This document shows, in pieces, positions 1 through 11,354 of a stretch of DNA of 64,000 nucleotides (the first letter of the stretch is position 1; each line of letters begins with the position of its first letter). The DNA lies in NCBI GenBank assembly GCA_963971285.1, contig OZ020256.1:7876501-7940500 (forward strand), in the 5' to 3' direction. The stretch comes from Astropecten irregularis. Taxonomy: Eukaryota; Echinodermata; Asteroidea; Paxillosida; Astropectinidae. Below the pieces are notes generated by a model. The model saw nothing but the letters and a program-made list of their open reading frames with translations, was not told the DNA's origin and ran no database searches. Both the position numbers and the translations under genes were made by a program.

Positions 1-420
1 ATATGATATTCTGCTGATCTCGAAGACGAATTTCCCAAGGCTTCCATCACAATGCTGCCCATGAAAGAGGTCCGTATCCCACTTGGAGCCGCAGAGAATT
101 GTTTTCCCTTTTGAGGGTTGGTGGAAATGAATGCTTTTCGTAGAAATGTTAAAGGGTTGCTGCAGTGCTTTTTTCAGTCAGGTTATTTTATTGCCTTCAT
201 ATAGAGAATATACTGACAAATAATGAATGGCAAGTCTTATTTTGGTTTTAAACCAGCATTTGGTTTTCCTTTGAATGGCTTTAAAAAATGGGGGATTTTC
301 ATTCATACTCATGTAGGGAACCAACAGCAAAAATATAATGAAAAACCATTAAAAAAATTAAGAGGCAAACTTGACCTACAGAAATAAGATAAGATAAGAT
401 AAGTATTTATTCAGCCAATG

Positions 421-3115
421 TATAAGTTAAAAACCAATATAGTAGGGCCAAATACCACTTGACCCCAAAAAAATTGCAACAGAAGGTTTTATGGTATTTT
501 CTAGTAGTATGAGGTCAGACAAACAAAATATCAAAAATCGAGAAAAATCCAACTTCAGGAAGGGGTCTAACTGTGACGTCATCAAAATGGCCGCCCAAAA
601 CGCTGAAAATGGCAAAATTATATCCAATAACGCATTGATTTCACTCATTGTTGTGGATTCCTCAGGTGACAATGTTTGTTCAGAAGCAAATTTCTGGATG
701 AAGTAATGAATTCTTACATAACAGTGTTCAGGTTTTGGATTTCAAAATGGCCGCCAATTGAGTAATTTTGCTTTTTATGTCAAATATGCGCTGTAATAAG
801 GGAAAATGTTATGCGCTAGAAATACTTCTGATTTTCTTTCGTTTAGCCAATATACATGTATAGTACAACTTTATGCAGCTTAATAATGTAGCCATGTGAC
901 AGTCTCTGGCGTCGTTTTGGTGATTTCTATATGGCCATCTCAAGGAGGGGTCAAGCACTAACTGTGCATGCTGGCATATCATTGAGATGGTCAATTGATG
1001 TGCGTAGCCTATTGAAGGTGACCCAATCTCTGTGGGGCAAGTAATCACCTGGTGGAAGTTTAGGGTGATGAACTGGATTGGTCTTTCAGTCTCTTGCCGT
1101 TTATTTTTCTATTGTTCAATGAGGTTGAAGTTAGAACATTCGGGGGAGACTGCATAACGGTTGAAGGGGTGAGGAGAGCCTTCATGCCCTCATTCAGAAT
1201 ATGGCTCCGTCTTGGGAGGCCTTCTCTAACAGCACATGCATCACGGTTATGTTTTTTTGCGGAATGCTGTGGACAATGCCAGTTATACATTGTACAGTGG
1301 AAGAAGCTCCACGGATGTGGGCCGAAGCATCCGACAATTAGTCTTATGGAGTTCTCGGGTGACATCCAACTTCTCAGTGTGCATGCTTCTGCTCCGGACA
1401 GGACAGGCATTCTGTGGCACTTTACGCGAGGACAATTGCACCGGTTCTTAGTGTGCTCGTGCATGCTCCCCAAAGTAGACCCTGCAAGGCGGTAAAGGAG
1501 GTTGCTCCTTGGTGAAACTTTCACTTGGAGTTATTTCAGGTATTACCTGTATGTGAGCAGTCTGTCAAGTTTGACCCAAATTACATGTGGTGTTGGGGTG
1601 TAGGACAGGGCTGTCTCCTAGCCCATAGGTGGACTTTGAGTTAAAGATTGGCATGCTTGTTTGTAAGGATCGAAGGCTGTTGCTGTGGAGAATTGGCCAT
1701 GTTGATCTTCAGTCCCTATACAGTTTCAGGTAGTTTGTATCCTTTGTGATGTCCTTTGAGATGGCTTAAATCCTTCACCCAGAATTCACAATCGCCAGCT
1801 TAATCATATCAGCGCAATGTAGTTTTTGGGAAGATCACTGATGGGTTGGTGACAAAAAAAGAGCCTTAAGGCGGTGACGACAACTGGCTTGACCATCGCT
1901 GACCGAGCAAGGACAGGTGTTGCAGGGATGGATGTCTTTGCTGTGGAGGGAGGAAAACCGGAGAATCCGCAGAAAAACCCTCGTAGCATAGAAGAGAACA
2001 ATGCACAACTCTACTCACTTATGACCCAGGCCGGATTCGAACCCGGGCCACATTGGTGAGAGGCGAGTGCCTAACGCACTTGCCACCTATGCCCTCAAGA
2101 AGCTGATATGAGTGATAGGAATATGATCCATGTCTGATGAGGAACTGGAAGGTGACATTGAGACCTATCTCAGCTTCTGAACTTCGTCCAGTCAGCCTTG
2201 CGAAAGTTCCATCTCTTCCCTGGATTGAAATTTTGAAGAAATCAGGTTGTCGGGTCTTTGTTTCGTAGTGGTTGAATTGTTAGAAACACTGAAATAGACA
2301 ATATTTATTGGAGGCATATTACCACTACAATGTAGAGTTACACAATTCGAGGTCCTATCGAATTTCAAAATTGCTGCCATTATCAGGTCTATCGCCATTT
2401 TCAATGTCAGTGTTGGTTACTTGCATTATAATTATCAAAATAATGTGAAGTACAATTTCACATTATAATTCACTTAACTTCACCACAATGTGATGCCGTT
2501 GCTTGCATGCATAAGATCGGCCACTTTATATGGTGATTTTCATCATCACCATGGTCGCAGATCCTGAGGGGGTGGGGGGGGGGGGATGGGGGGTACATCC
2601 CCAGGTTTTCCAATCCAATATCAACATTGAAGCATGAGCTAGGTGTCATTAAACACATGTTTTTTACATGCTGACAAGACGTATTGAATTTCTTTGAATG
2701 CAATGAGATGAAAGTTTGCATTAAGGAGAAAGCGGTAATTTAAAATTCAAAATGGCCGCCACGTCAGAGCTTTAAAATTACAATTTCAACATGTTGCCTT
2801 AAGATAATCATTCTAAATAAATATTTGCATAAATAAAAGTCATTACAATGAATATCAGGAATACAAATCCCACTCTGAGAGGTGAATTGTTTGGAATACA
2901 AGCGATTTGAGCATGATTATTTTGCCCGATACTGGAGTTTTGGCAGCCATTTTGATGACGTCACAGTTAGACCCCTTCCTGAAGTTGGATTTTTCTCGAT
3001 TTTTGATATTTTGTTTGCCTGGCCTCATTCTACAAGAAAATACCATAAAACCTTCTGTTGCAATTTTTTTGGGGTAAGTGCACATTTTGTCATAGATTGA
3101 CCCTACTAATAACAT
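421..3115. repeat. Inverted repeat arms (about 421-640 and 2905-3115)
   Basis: The left arm contains a block running from a run of A after GACCCC through GTGACGTCATCAAAATGGC. The same block occurs in reverse complement in the right arm, with high similarity over about 160-200 bp. The arms lie 2.3 kb apart. This could be the TIRs of one DNA element, or two copies of one retroposon 3' region inserted head to head; the differing tails outside the arms favour the latter. Confidence 0.6.
1930..2093 (-). mobile_element. SINE2 fragment, tRNA-like head (minus orientation)
   Basis: Read on the - strand it begins with a tRNA-like segment: a D-arm-like part at about 2065-2090 and a clear box B (GGGTTCGAATCC) near 2033-2046. 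A body follows that contains a CTCCGGTTTTCCTCCCTCC block. The same body and head recur at 58577-58930. The distal part with the (ATT)n tail is missing here. Confidence 0.65.
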
Positions 3116-3525
3116 CGGAAATTGTTTTGCACCTCGAGCTCTCTAAAAACACTGAATTACATCTACTCTAAACATTAAAATGATTATTACAATACTTACA
3201 ACATACATAAGCCTTATTATACATTGACGATTAAAAAAAAAAAAAAAAAAAAAAAAATATTATTTACATAAAAAGCCAAGTAATTCACTAAAATACAACT
3301 AGCTATGTTTTATTATATACACGAACTGCACATGGATAAAAACTCTTTGTGAAGCGCTTACTACCATAAAAATGCTTAAGACGTCGGTTGGAAATGGTTT
3401 GGTAAAAAAAATTACACCACCAGTTGAGTGAAAAGAATATATTTGGCAAAATAAAACCCATTGAGGAGGAAAAGGTCTGTCAGAAAACCTATAAAACAAC
3501 CGCAACTTTTTGTGCACAAATCAAT

Positions 3526-3715
3526 GGACCTTTCCCATGAAATATGCTAATTAGCCTCATATGCGCACGCGCAAATGCACTACTGGTTGGCAAGAAAGTT
3601 GCAGCTTCATTAGGCGTGTACGTACCAAATACAACGCAGAGGGCATGTAGCTTGTCAACCAGTGATGCATTTGCGCGTGCGCGTATCTAATTAACATATT
3701 TAATGGGAAAGGTCC
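3526..3715. mobile_element. Palindromic MITE, about 190 bp, in R1
   Basis: It starts GGACCTTTCCCAT and ends with the reverse complement ATGGGAAAGGTCC-like sequence. The inverted arms extend about 70 bp and include an alternating GCGCACGCGCAAATGCA stretch. The uninterrupted R1 copy near 38980 shows the empty site (CAATTGGG), so the boundaries are supported. A 2-bp AT duplication or a zero-length duplication both fit, because the ends are palindromic. Confidence 0.75.
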
Positions 3716-3911
3716 ATTGGGTTACTGCTCTCAGTTCCCCAGATGACATCAGTTTAATCATGAATATGAAAATGATAATTAGCATACAAAACAAAAAACC
3801 TGTTTTTAACCCTGAATTAGTGTGAGGAAGTGGGTAAAATCACAGTCCCCATGTACAGTTTTTTATTGGCACATGTTCAAGCCATATATTTCCATTGCAG
3901 AGACCCTTTAA

Positions 3912-5077
3912 AGCACTCAATATTCACCATGTTTCTTCTTAATAAACAAACCTGAGCCTTAATATTAATGTTTGTGCAAATATGGATATCATTCAATTCA
4001 ATTCTTCCTAAATTTGTTGTGCCTTTTATGTTTCCGCTATTTAATTGTTGGTTTTGATTTTTTGTAGGTGAATATTATTATCATTGCATGGGCGTGCGTC
4101 AAGGCTGTTCTTGTACTGTGGTGTATTATGGGTAGACAGATGTTGAACTGCATTGTCTAGATGCCTGATGCCACAAGGCGAGAAACCGATATGCGGAAGT
4201 ATGATTACAAGGACTTTTCTAGACTTTCTAGCCCCTAGCTTTCCGTTTTAGAGGGAAATCATGATAAAAAGCCAGCTCACCTGCTTTAGATGCAACCAAG
4301 AACTACATACTGAATAACTGAATGTCAAAATCCTGCACCCTATTACACATTGGCGTTGTCGCTATGTATTATGACTTTGAGCTGCAATTTCGGACTTGCT
4401 TTTGAACTCTTAACATTTAACGAATACTCAATGTTCTCTCGTTGGAACCTAAAAGCTAACAAAATATATTATTTTTTAGTTTAGACCAACTTCAGTTCCT
4501 GTAGCACCCCGCTACTTTGCGATTGTCACTAATGGAATGGATGACTGTTATTGATCAAATGTTACCTTACCGGACTGATGCTTTGTTTGTATAAAGGAGG
4601 CCTTTATGACCCTGCGTGTTTCAGTTTCAGAGAACACCGTCGTAGAAATCTGCATTCGCGTTAGAAACTAAGAATTCCGGTCCAGGTTAGAATAGCTGAG
4701 AAATATTAAATTCAACGACAGGAGGACAGCCGGCAAAATTCCTTGCTAAGTGAGAACAACATCCAAAGAATTTATAGTTGAAATGAAGTTGATTTTTAAA
4801 ATAGACTTTAGTAAATTAAAGTCATTTCACGTTATTCACAAGAGTGCAATATACATAATTTTGAAATGCTGACAATAGGGTATACTTTAATTAGAGGGAG
4901 ATCACATTCCCTCATAATTCCGTGAGACCCATGGTCTACAGCTGTTGCAATGTGGAGGCAGAGACAATTACAGATGTTTGTGAAGGAAGGTATAGTTCCT
5001 GTATTTCTTTGCGATTGAAATTCTATTATAAAAAGCCTAGGAAACGGAATTCAAAATTGAATTGTTTATAGTCGAGC
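3912..5077. other. Intergenic, nothing recognised
   Basis: No coding frame with domain character, RNA gene or clear repeat was seen here. Confidence 0.5.
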
Positions 5078-5168
5078 ATTATGCAAATTAGGCATGTCCT
5101 TCACCGACGTAGATGAGCACGGTATACTGAGTGCTTTTGAGTGCTAATAAAAAAGAAAATCATGTGTT

Positions 5169-5252
5169 GGCTCAGGTGGGATTCGAACCCACGACCTCCT
5201 GCTAGAATTGCTGATGTCGTACCACTACAAGGCCACTAAGCTAGCTGGGGTC
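5169..5252 (-). mobile_element. tRNA-like unit (SINE head or tRNA pseudogene)
   Basis: On the - strand there is a perfect T-arm (GTGGG, TTCGAAT, CCCAC) near 5175-5192 and a plausible box A upstream. The 5' strand of the acceptor stem does not pair with the 3' strand, so a functional tRNA is unlikely. It differs from the SINE1 tRNA head. Confidence 0.5.
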
Positions 5253-5340
5253 AGCAGGGTCGAATAATATAACGCGGCGGGTACCGCAATGGCATTCCAA
5301 TGATCCTTGGGGTATGTGAGTGGATTCATGACGTCCGACT

Positions 5341-5480
5341 GCCACCAACATAGGATTGGATATCTCAGTTGGTAAGATAGGACGGTATGCAGGAGGTCGC
5401 CGGTTCAAATCCCTCTCAAGCCAATTTTTCTTTGTTCACTTTTCAATGTCATAAATTATCCAGTCAGTTATTTGATACTG
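5341..5480 (+). mobile_element. SINE1 copy (diverged)
   Basis: It has the leader CACCAACATAGG, box A (ATCTCAGTTGGTAAGA), box B (GGTTCAAATCC) and the family tail TTTTTCTTTGTTCACTTTTC. It matches better-preserved copies at 53365 and 55103. Confidence 0.75.
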
Positions 5481-5641
5481 ATTAATCATTCTTTTAAATA
5501 ATTTGTCGTCGGAGAGAATTATGCGGCAAATTAGGCGTTCGGATCTCACCTGAGCAAGCGCATGTTTGTTTGTTTGTTTTTTGTTCAAAAGTATACAGTG
5601 CTCATCTACGTCGTTGAAGAGCAAGCCTAATTTGCATAATT

Positions 5642-7825
5642 CTATCTCTCAACGAAAATCATTAATAACAATGAATAGTCGAGGGTTCCGTATCAGACAA
5701 TCAGGCATAATTTGTCTCATACATGGTCATGAAAGAAATAATCGTTCAACAAGAACTAATCCACCACAAAAAGCAGTTAAGTCCAACCTTAAGTGATCAG
5801 ATGGATAAAATACGAAACATTTTAATAATATTAATGAATATTCCTGTAGTGTAAATATAATGAGAACATTAATTGTTAATATGAAATCAAGGAAAGGCGT
5901 TTACGTTTCATTGTGTGAAAAATAATATTGTTGCCCTCAACTCATCGATGAGGGCGCTGTTTGTTCTGAGAATTTACTGCGGGAAAGCACAGGGTACAGC
6001 AAACCATGCAGAAAGCACAAACACTTTTGATAACACATTGTTTCTCCTCATATGAAACATACGTACTTTTATTTTGGACAATTATCGGCATTAACACAAA
6101 AATGGCCATGATTAGAGTAAAGTATTGGTTGTGGTTTCGGAAGAGTTAAACTGATGCTGTAACATAGAAATGCAATGTCATCGACAGAAGATACAAAGTA
6201 TCCATTCCATGGTGCCAGGTTTCGAGGCCTTAACCGTATTCATTTAAACCTTATTACGATCTCAAAATCATCCTTTCAATTTTGTATGACAAATCGTAAT
6301 TCGTGATTTTATTTGTTGTTAGAATGTTTGGATAAATATTTCTGAAGATCTATAAAAATGTATGCAAGGTTGGCGATTCACTCATCCAAGTCCCATATCC
6401 TGCTGTACCCAATCAGTTCTCATCTTACTCCAAGCGAAATGCAACATCAGATACAGCTCTTCTTGCCTTCAGAACATTTCTGTCCACAAATTCTCCCGGC
6501 ACGTGTCCTGAATGCAGTGGGATTAATGCGATATATACAAATTTAACCTATAATGTTTTTATATTTCTATGCTTTTCCTTTTAAATATTTGAAACACGCA
6601 CCTTTCCATATTATAAATGATTGTCATGGTTACTGTGAACACTGGTGTAGTTGTCCATGGGAAAATATCGATTTCTGCATACATCTTTGTATATTTCACA
6701 AAAAGCATGAAAGATTAAGCATGATCAAACCATTATCCGAGGTTATTAATATTTTATGTAGAATGTAAGCAAAATCTTACATCGAATCGCGAATGTCATA
6801 TTGGTTAAATTATACGTAAAACAATAAGTCTCACATTCATAACAAGCTGGTTTTCACATCTGAAAGCTTCAATCCTTCTAATCAACTTGCTCACAATCCA
6901 ACTGATCATCCATATGGGTTTGCTCACCGATGTGTGCCTATGCGTTGTGCGTGACTGCAAACCCCTTTATTAAATTGTGGGAAAACTCGAACACCCGATT
7001 GGCTGAACATGTGTGTTGAATTGCACATGCGCATACTCAACTGTAGTTAGAGTTTATACAGAGTAGTCTAGTCCCTGGATGTCAGTTAGCTCATTCATCA
7101 CATTGCCTACGTACATCAAGGATGTCAGTTCCGCCTGTGTGCAACACAAACACACACCCACACAGATAGAGCAAACTGTAACTAGGCTGACTTGCTGGAG
7201 ATATACCTCACGACGTCACGAAGACAAACCAGCAATTTCTCTCTTCTTGTGTATGTGCACGTGTGATCATGTCACTGCTCTTATATGAGATTTTCAGTCG
7301 TGTACACGCCCACCTTTCGGGACACCTAAAGTCACGCTCCATCGTTATTACTGCAGGTAGGTGAAGCACAGTTGTAATGTGTTATAAACCAGAGGCGGAT
7401 TGGAACTGTGAATTCAGTGGCAGTACTGACCTGAGCTCGCTAATGCTGTAGCCATCATCAGTCTAAATGCATCTCAATATCTTGACTCTATTGGTGTGTT
7501 ACTATTCCTACACCGCCTTTTATCATACAAAGCTGATTTCATTCTTGAGGTGAACGCTAGTAATAACTTAAACGAGAGAAATATAGCTTTTCGCCCATTG
7601 CCAACACGTTCAACTATTCTTCTAGTCTGATACACACAACGCGTCCTTCAAAATTATTCCGACAACGTTCTATAGTTAAATCAGTATTAGAATGTGGATT
7701 TGCGTTGCATCCGCTCAGTGCTTTAAATACCGACAGCTCAAAATACCATTTTATCACAAATAACGAACATAACGCGAGCACAGTAATATCAACGCATGAA
7801 CAGCCGGGATTAAGCGTTTGTCAGA
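5642..7825. other. Upstream region of the receptor gene
   Basis: No other gene was recognised. It presumably contains the promoter and 5' untranslated sequence of the receptor. A good splice-donor-like string (CAGGTAGGTG) occurs near 7354, so a non-coding 5' exon is possible, but no acceptor pairing could be established. No convincing TATA box was singled out. Confidence 0.35.
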
Positions 7826-9004
7826 ATGAATTTCTCCAGCTCCAACAGCTCCAATGAGTCTGAATGCCGTGAGATAGAGGACGAACAGATAGAAACACTA
7901 CTGTATAGTCCCTTCGAGTTTCTTGCTACAGTAGTGACACCATGTATCCTCTTCTTTGGTGTCGTTGGCAATCTGAGTTTCTTGGTTGTCGTCTTTCGGA
8001 TCAAATGGATGCGGACAGTAGTTAACTGCTACCTAGTCAACCTGGCAGTAGCGGACATTCTGTTTCTCATCTTTGCAGCTGGAGATCAAATTTTGTCATA
8101 CATGTTAACGCCAGTGCGCCGTGACGAGTACTTCCGCGGGAAAGCAGGCTGTGTCTTAATACACCTCATCAAGGATGCATGTTTTTTTGCATCGCTTGCA
8201 CTCATCACTTTAGTAACGTTGCAGAAATTCTACGCCGTGTGTCAACCGTATCAATACAAACGTTGTACTGGTAGACGTCAACCTACCAAGTTTATCATTG
8301 TTTCTTGGTGTCTATCCATTACATTTGGTTGCTTGCTTACACCAGGAACGGCCAATTTTCAAACATTTTGCATCATCTGGCCGCAGAATGACACTTTCCA
8401 GGGATTTCCGGAGTACATTGGATTTTGTTTACCGACAGATGATAACTTCGAGATAGTCGGCAGGATTCTCCAATCGGTGCCTTTCATGGTGGCACTCATT
8501 ATGAACTTCTATCTCTGCGGAAGAATCATCGCCGCGTTGCATAAGCGAACAACGTCCGGCAAGGGGTCGAACGAGAAAGCCCGAATACAGACTAGGAACC
8601 AAATGGCAAGGATGGTCATCACGAATGGTATTATATTCTTCTTGTGCTTGAGCCCTATTCACATCACTTCACTCGTCACTGCAATCAATACTCTGACTGG
8701 TACCAGTGTGCTGACATCAAAACAATTCACGCAAATGAGTAAGTTGTTTCAGATCATAACTCAACTCAATTCTGCCATAAACCCTATTGTCTACAACGCC
8801 ACTAATCCCCGTTATCGCCAAGCCTTTTGTCAGACTTTCTACTGTTGTTGCTTATCTAATAACAGTAAATATCGATCCGCCGTTCCGCTTAGGGAAGTGT
8901 CTGGAACAAAAACAGGAGCGACTGTATCAGCCGACCGGAGTTTGTCTCCAAACTACATCCATCGGACCACTGACACACAGATTTCCAGGAACGACGTCCT
9001 TTAG
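7826..9004 (+). CDS. Rhodopsin-type (class A) peptide G-protein-coupled receptor, intronless, 392 aa
   Basis: Seven hydrophobic segments are visible at about residues 33-57, 68-92, 106-136, 155-173, 212-236, 260-286 and 304-325. Family landmarks are GN at 48-49 (TM1), LAVAD at 73-77 (TM2), Cys109 with a Cys in loop 2 (182 or 201) for the usual disulphide, CLSP at 274-277 in place of CWxP, and NPIVY at 319-323. The N-terminus has three N-glycosylation sequons (N2, N7, N10), and the tail has a cysteine cluster (335-342) suited to palmitoylation. The TM2 region resembles TRH-, ghrelin- and neuromedin-type receptors, so a neuropeptide ligand is likely; the exact ligand is unknown. Oddly, the DRY/ERY box after TM3 reads QKF (133-135), losing the near-invariant arginine. 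The start is supported by an in-frame TAA at 7811-7813 and A at -3. The frame is intact. Confidence 0.93.
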   Translation: MNFSSSNSSNESECREIEDEQIETLLYSPFEFLATVVTPCILFFGVVGNLSFLVVVFRIKWMRTVVNCYLVNLAVADILFLIFAAGDQILSYMLTPVRRDEYFRGKAGCVLIHLIKDACFFASLALITLVTLQKFYAVCQPYQYKRCTGRRQPTKFIIVSWCLSITFGCLLTPGTANFQTFCIIWPQNDTFQGFPEYIGFCLPTDDNFEIVGRILQSVPFMVALIMNFYLCGRIIAALHKRTTSGKGSNEKARIQTRNQMARMVITNGIIFFLCLSPIHITSLVTAINTLTGTSVLTSKQFTQMSKLFQIITQLNSAINPIVYNATNPRYRQAFCQTFYCCCLSNNSKYRSAVPLREVSGTKTGATVSADRSLSPNYIHRTTDTQISRNDVL

Positions 9005-9489
9005 AAGGATCACGTCAGGAATAACTGCCATTTTATTTTGCTGTGTTGATATGTAAGTGAAATACTAAATATTAATTTGTTTAGGGGAATATTGTACGAA
9101 GTGCTTAATGGTCAATGACTGCCATGCAGAGTCTCGGCCAAAGTTAAATTTGATGGTGCATATCGTCAGTTAAAGTGACACAAGTTTAAATAATAATGTG
9201 TATACTATGTTTTTCTTGACTAAAAAGTGAATAGAAAATTGTCACCTGTACAGATCGTACTGTTTATTGATTGTTGCCTTGTCGAATATGGAAATAATCA
9301 GTTACAACATTCAAATCATGTTCACTTTTACTACAAATAGTCCTTGTTTAATACCGTTCAAAAGATACAGTAATTTGATGTATCTACCTCTTAGCAAAAA
9401 TCAACTTGTATTGGCTTGATATTATCTTACCTGCAATTTAGCCTCAAATTAAATCCAAAATATGCATTCGGAACCAAGACTATCAAGAA
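9005..9489. other. 3' flank of the receptor gene
   Basis: AT-rich presumed 3' untranslated or intergenic DNA. No canonical AATAAA signal was noticed before the one inside the SINE dimer at about 9675, so the transcript end is undetermined. Confidence 0.35.
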
Positions 9490-9672
9490 TACATTTGAAA
9501 AGTGAACAAAGAAAAATTGACTGGAGCGGAATTCGAACCCGCAATCTCCGGAATACCGAGCGCTCTATACAATATGAGCTCAGTTGGTACACATAGAGCG
9601 CCACTACGGTATTCCGGAGATCGCGGGTTCGAATCTCGCTCCAGTCAACTTTTCTTCGTTCACTTTTCAATG
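9490..9672. mobile_element. Head-to-head inverted SINE1 dimer
   Basis: A - strand copy (family tail AAAAGTGAACAAAGAAAAAT at 9498, box B GGGTTCGAATTCC) abuts a + strand copy (box A-like GAGCTCAGTTGGTA at 9578, box B GGGTTCGAATC near 9626, tail TTTCTTCGTTCACTTTTC). The two halves are nearly reverse complements and would form a hairpin of about 80 bp. Confidence 0.8.
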
Positions 9673-11354
9673 AAATAAAATTCAGTCGGTTAAATATATT
9701 TTGAGCTTTTTTCAATTAGGGCTTAAGATTTCCAAAAAAGGTGTCATTATTTTGTTCATACTTCTATTATCACGTAGGATCCCGCGTATGGGAGCGATTA
9801 GTTAACTTATTTGTAATGTATGACCTATGTAGCTGATTAGAGAGTTTATAGAGACAGACTGTAAAGTCATTTCTGCAGTGACATGAATATAGCTTTTTAT
9901 TCTACAAGAATTAGTGCTGCAATTTGAATTCAAGATATTTATCATATTCTTCTACAAAATATTGTGCATTAATTTTTTACATCACCTTGGCCATCAAATT
10001 AATGGCCGTTGAAGATGTGCAAGATAGCCGAAAAAACCTAGTTGTTTATCACACACCACACAGTATAATTATGATTCCGAACGATTTTCTTTTTATTAAC
10101 GTTAAATGCCTCTTGACAGACAAACCCAAGGCCAAAAATAGCCAGCATTTGTGGCTGGTCTGAAATTAAACAAGAATTATAATTACCATGTATACATCAT
10201 TAACTCACTGCATAATTGACCCCTACGTTTTTCTGGCTGTGAATTATTTTGTCTGATATCATGGAAATACAGAGTGTACGGCATTGTACGGTGGGATAAC
10301 ATCTTTTAAAAATGACCTTCACAATATTCGATAAATCCATTACACACTTCGAAATGGAAACATAAAAATTTGTCGTATGCGTACATGAATGTGATACCTA
10401 TTACAGATACATTCGCATATTTCACTGATGATACATGTACATGTATATTATTAAACAGTCATTCAGACTGTCTTTTGTCATAACATTGCGACCATGGTGA
10501 TGATATTGTGCATAAAACCGCTGGTCGATTTCATCTTCCGGCAGCTGTCGGGAAATTGAAATCCCAAGCCAACAAAGCAACATGAAATCATGTTGGGTTG
10601 ATGCCTCGTTTTAATTACAGTTTAAAAAAATGTTTTGATGTATAGGGTTTCACAGAGGTGGTATGTTTTCTCAAAATGCCATGTTCTTAGAATGTCTCTT
10701 TCATGATTACTGAATGTATTAAACGAGTAACGCTATGACTGTATTCACGATACGGACCTGTTATCGGGTGTGCTAATTACGCTGAGGTGTATGCGATAAA
10801 CAGCCCCACTTCAGATATTTTTGTGAACAGAAATGTCTTCTTCTTTTTTACTTGAAGTTTAATTCCACTTTCAAAATTTTAAGCAAAGATGATCCCAATA
10901 TAAACCAATCTATGATTGATGTGACATAAAGACGGGCATGGCAAATAATGTGTGTAATGACATGTGTTGAACACAAGGTATATGCGACTTGACGCTTTGA
11001 CGTTTATGTTTCGCTTATGATTTTGCTGGTATTTTTGTGGGCAATACTAATACTAATATGACACCGCACGCTTTTACAAGCCAAAGCACTGTAATAACTC
11101 TTTCTGTTTCTTTTATTTTGCTTTTGAGTGTACCGTAATTTAGACTGATTACAGCTGTAAATTTCATTGGGAAATGAATATGACATGCATGCACACCAGA
11201 TAAAGTTGGGTATAACAACATTGTATGATCATCACGTTTCACGATTACCTTAGCCATACAACATTTTGTGTTTCACTTAAATTAATTCTGGCTAAGTTTC
11301 TTTAAGATGATCAAATGTCGTGTGTAGAAAATGAAATCGGAACATTTTGTAAAG

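Larger units (their letters stand above)
386..3390. mobile_element. 3-kb insertion inside R1, flanked by GAAAT duplication
   Basis: R1 is interrupted exactly between two GAAAT copies (381-385 and 3391-3395), and the uninterrupted copy near 39110 has a single one. At its left edge the insert has an ATAAG-type pentanucleotide run (386-402). On the - strand that is a retroposon-like tail preceded by AATAAA. A 25-base A run lies near 3232-3257 on the + strand. Inside are two inverted copies of a 200-bp sequence and a SINE2 head. Overlapping open frames on both strands at 1060-1524 show no recognisable domain. It may be several nested insertions rather than one element. Confidence 0.55.
149..3911. 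mobile_element. R1: non-autonomous TTAA element, split by two later insertions
   Basis: The element is bounded by TTAA at 149-152 and 3908-3911 and has short terminal inverted repeats (AGGGTTGCTGCAG at the left; TGCAGAGACCCT at the right). Its two halves (about 153-385 and 3396-3907) match, in inverted order, a continuous 555-bp copy at 38784-39338. Removing the 3-kb insertion at 386-3390 and the small palindromic MITE near 3526-3715 leaves about 550 bp, the length of that copy. It has no coding capacity. The superfamily is uncertain: TTAA duplication recalls piggyBac, but the terminal bases do not. Confidence 0.75.
5078..5641. mobile_element. Foldback element with about 45-55 bp inverted ends
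   Basis: The left end (from 5078, ATTATGCAAATTAGGC) and right end (to 5641) are inverted copies over about 50 bp, including the shared segment GACGTAGATGAGCAC. A further copy of the ATTATG..CAAATTAGGC end occurs internally near 5517-5537. Two tRNA-like units lie inside, facing in opposite directions. No transposase is present. Confidence 0.65.

Noticed and set aside
1060..1524. Overlapping open frames of 133 and 154 codons on opposite strands
   Set aside because: Neither has a recognisable domain; both lie inside the 3-kb insertion and overlap almost fully, so at most one could be real and there is no evidence for either.
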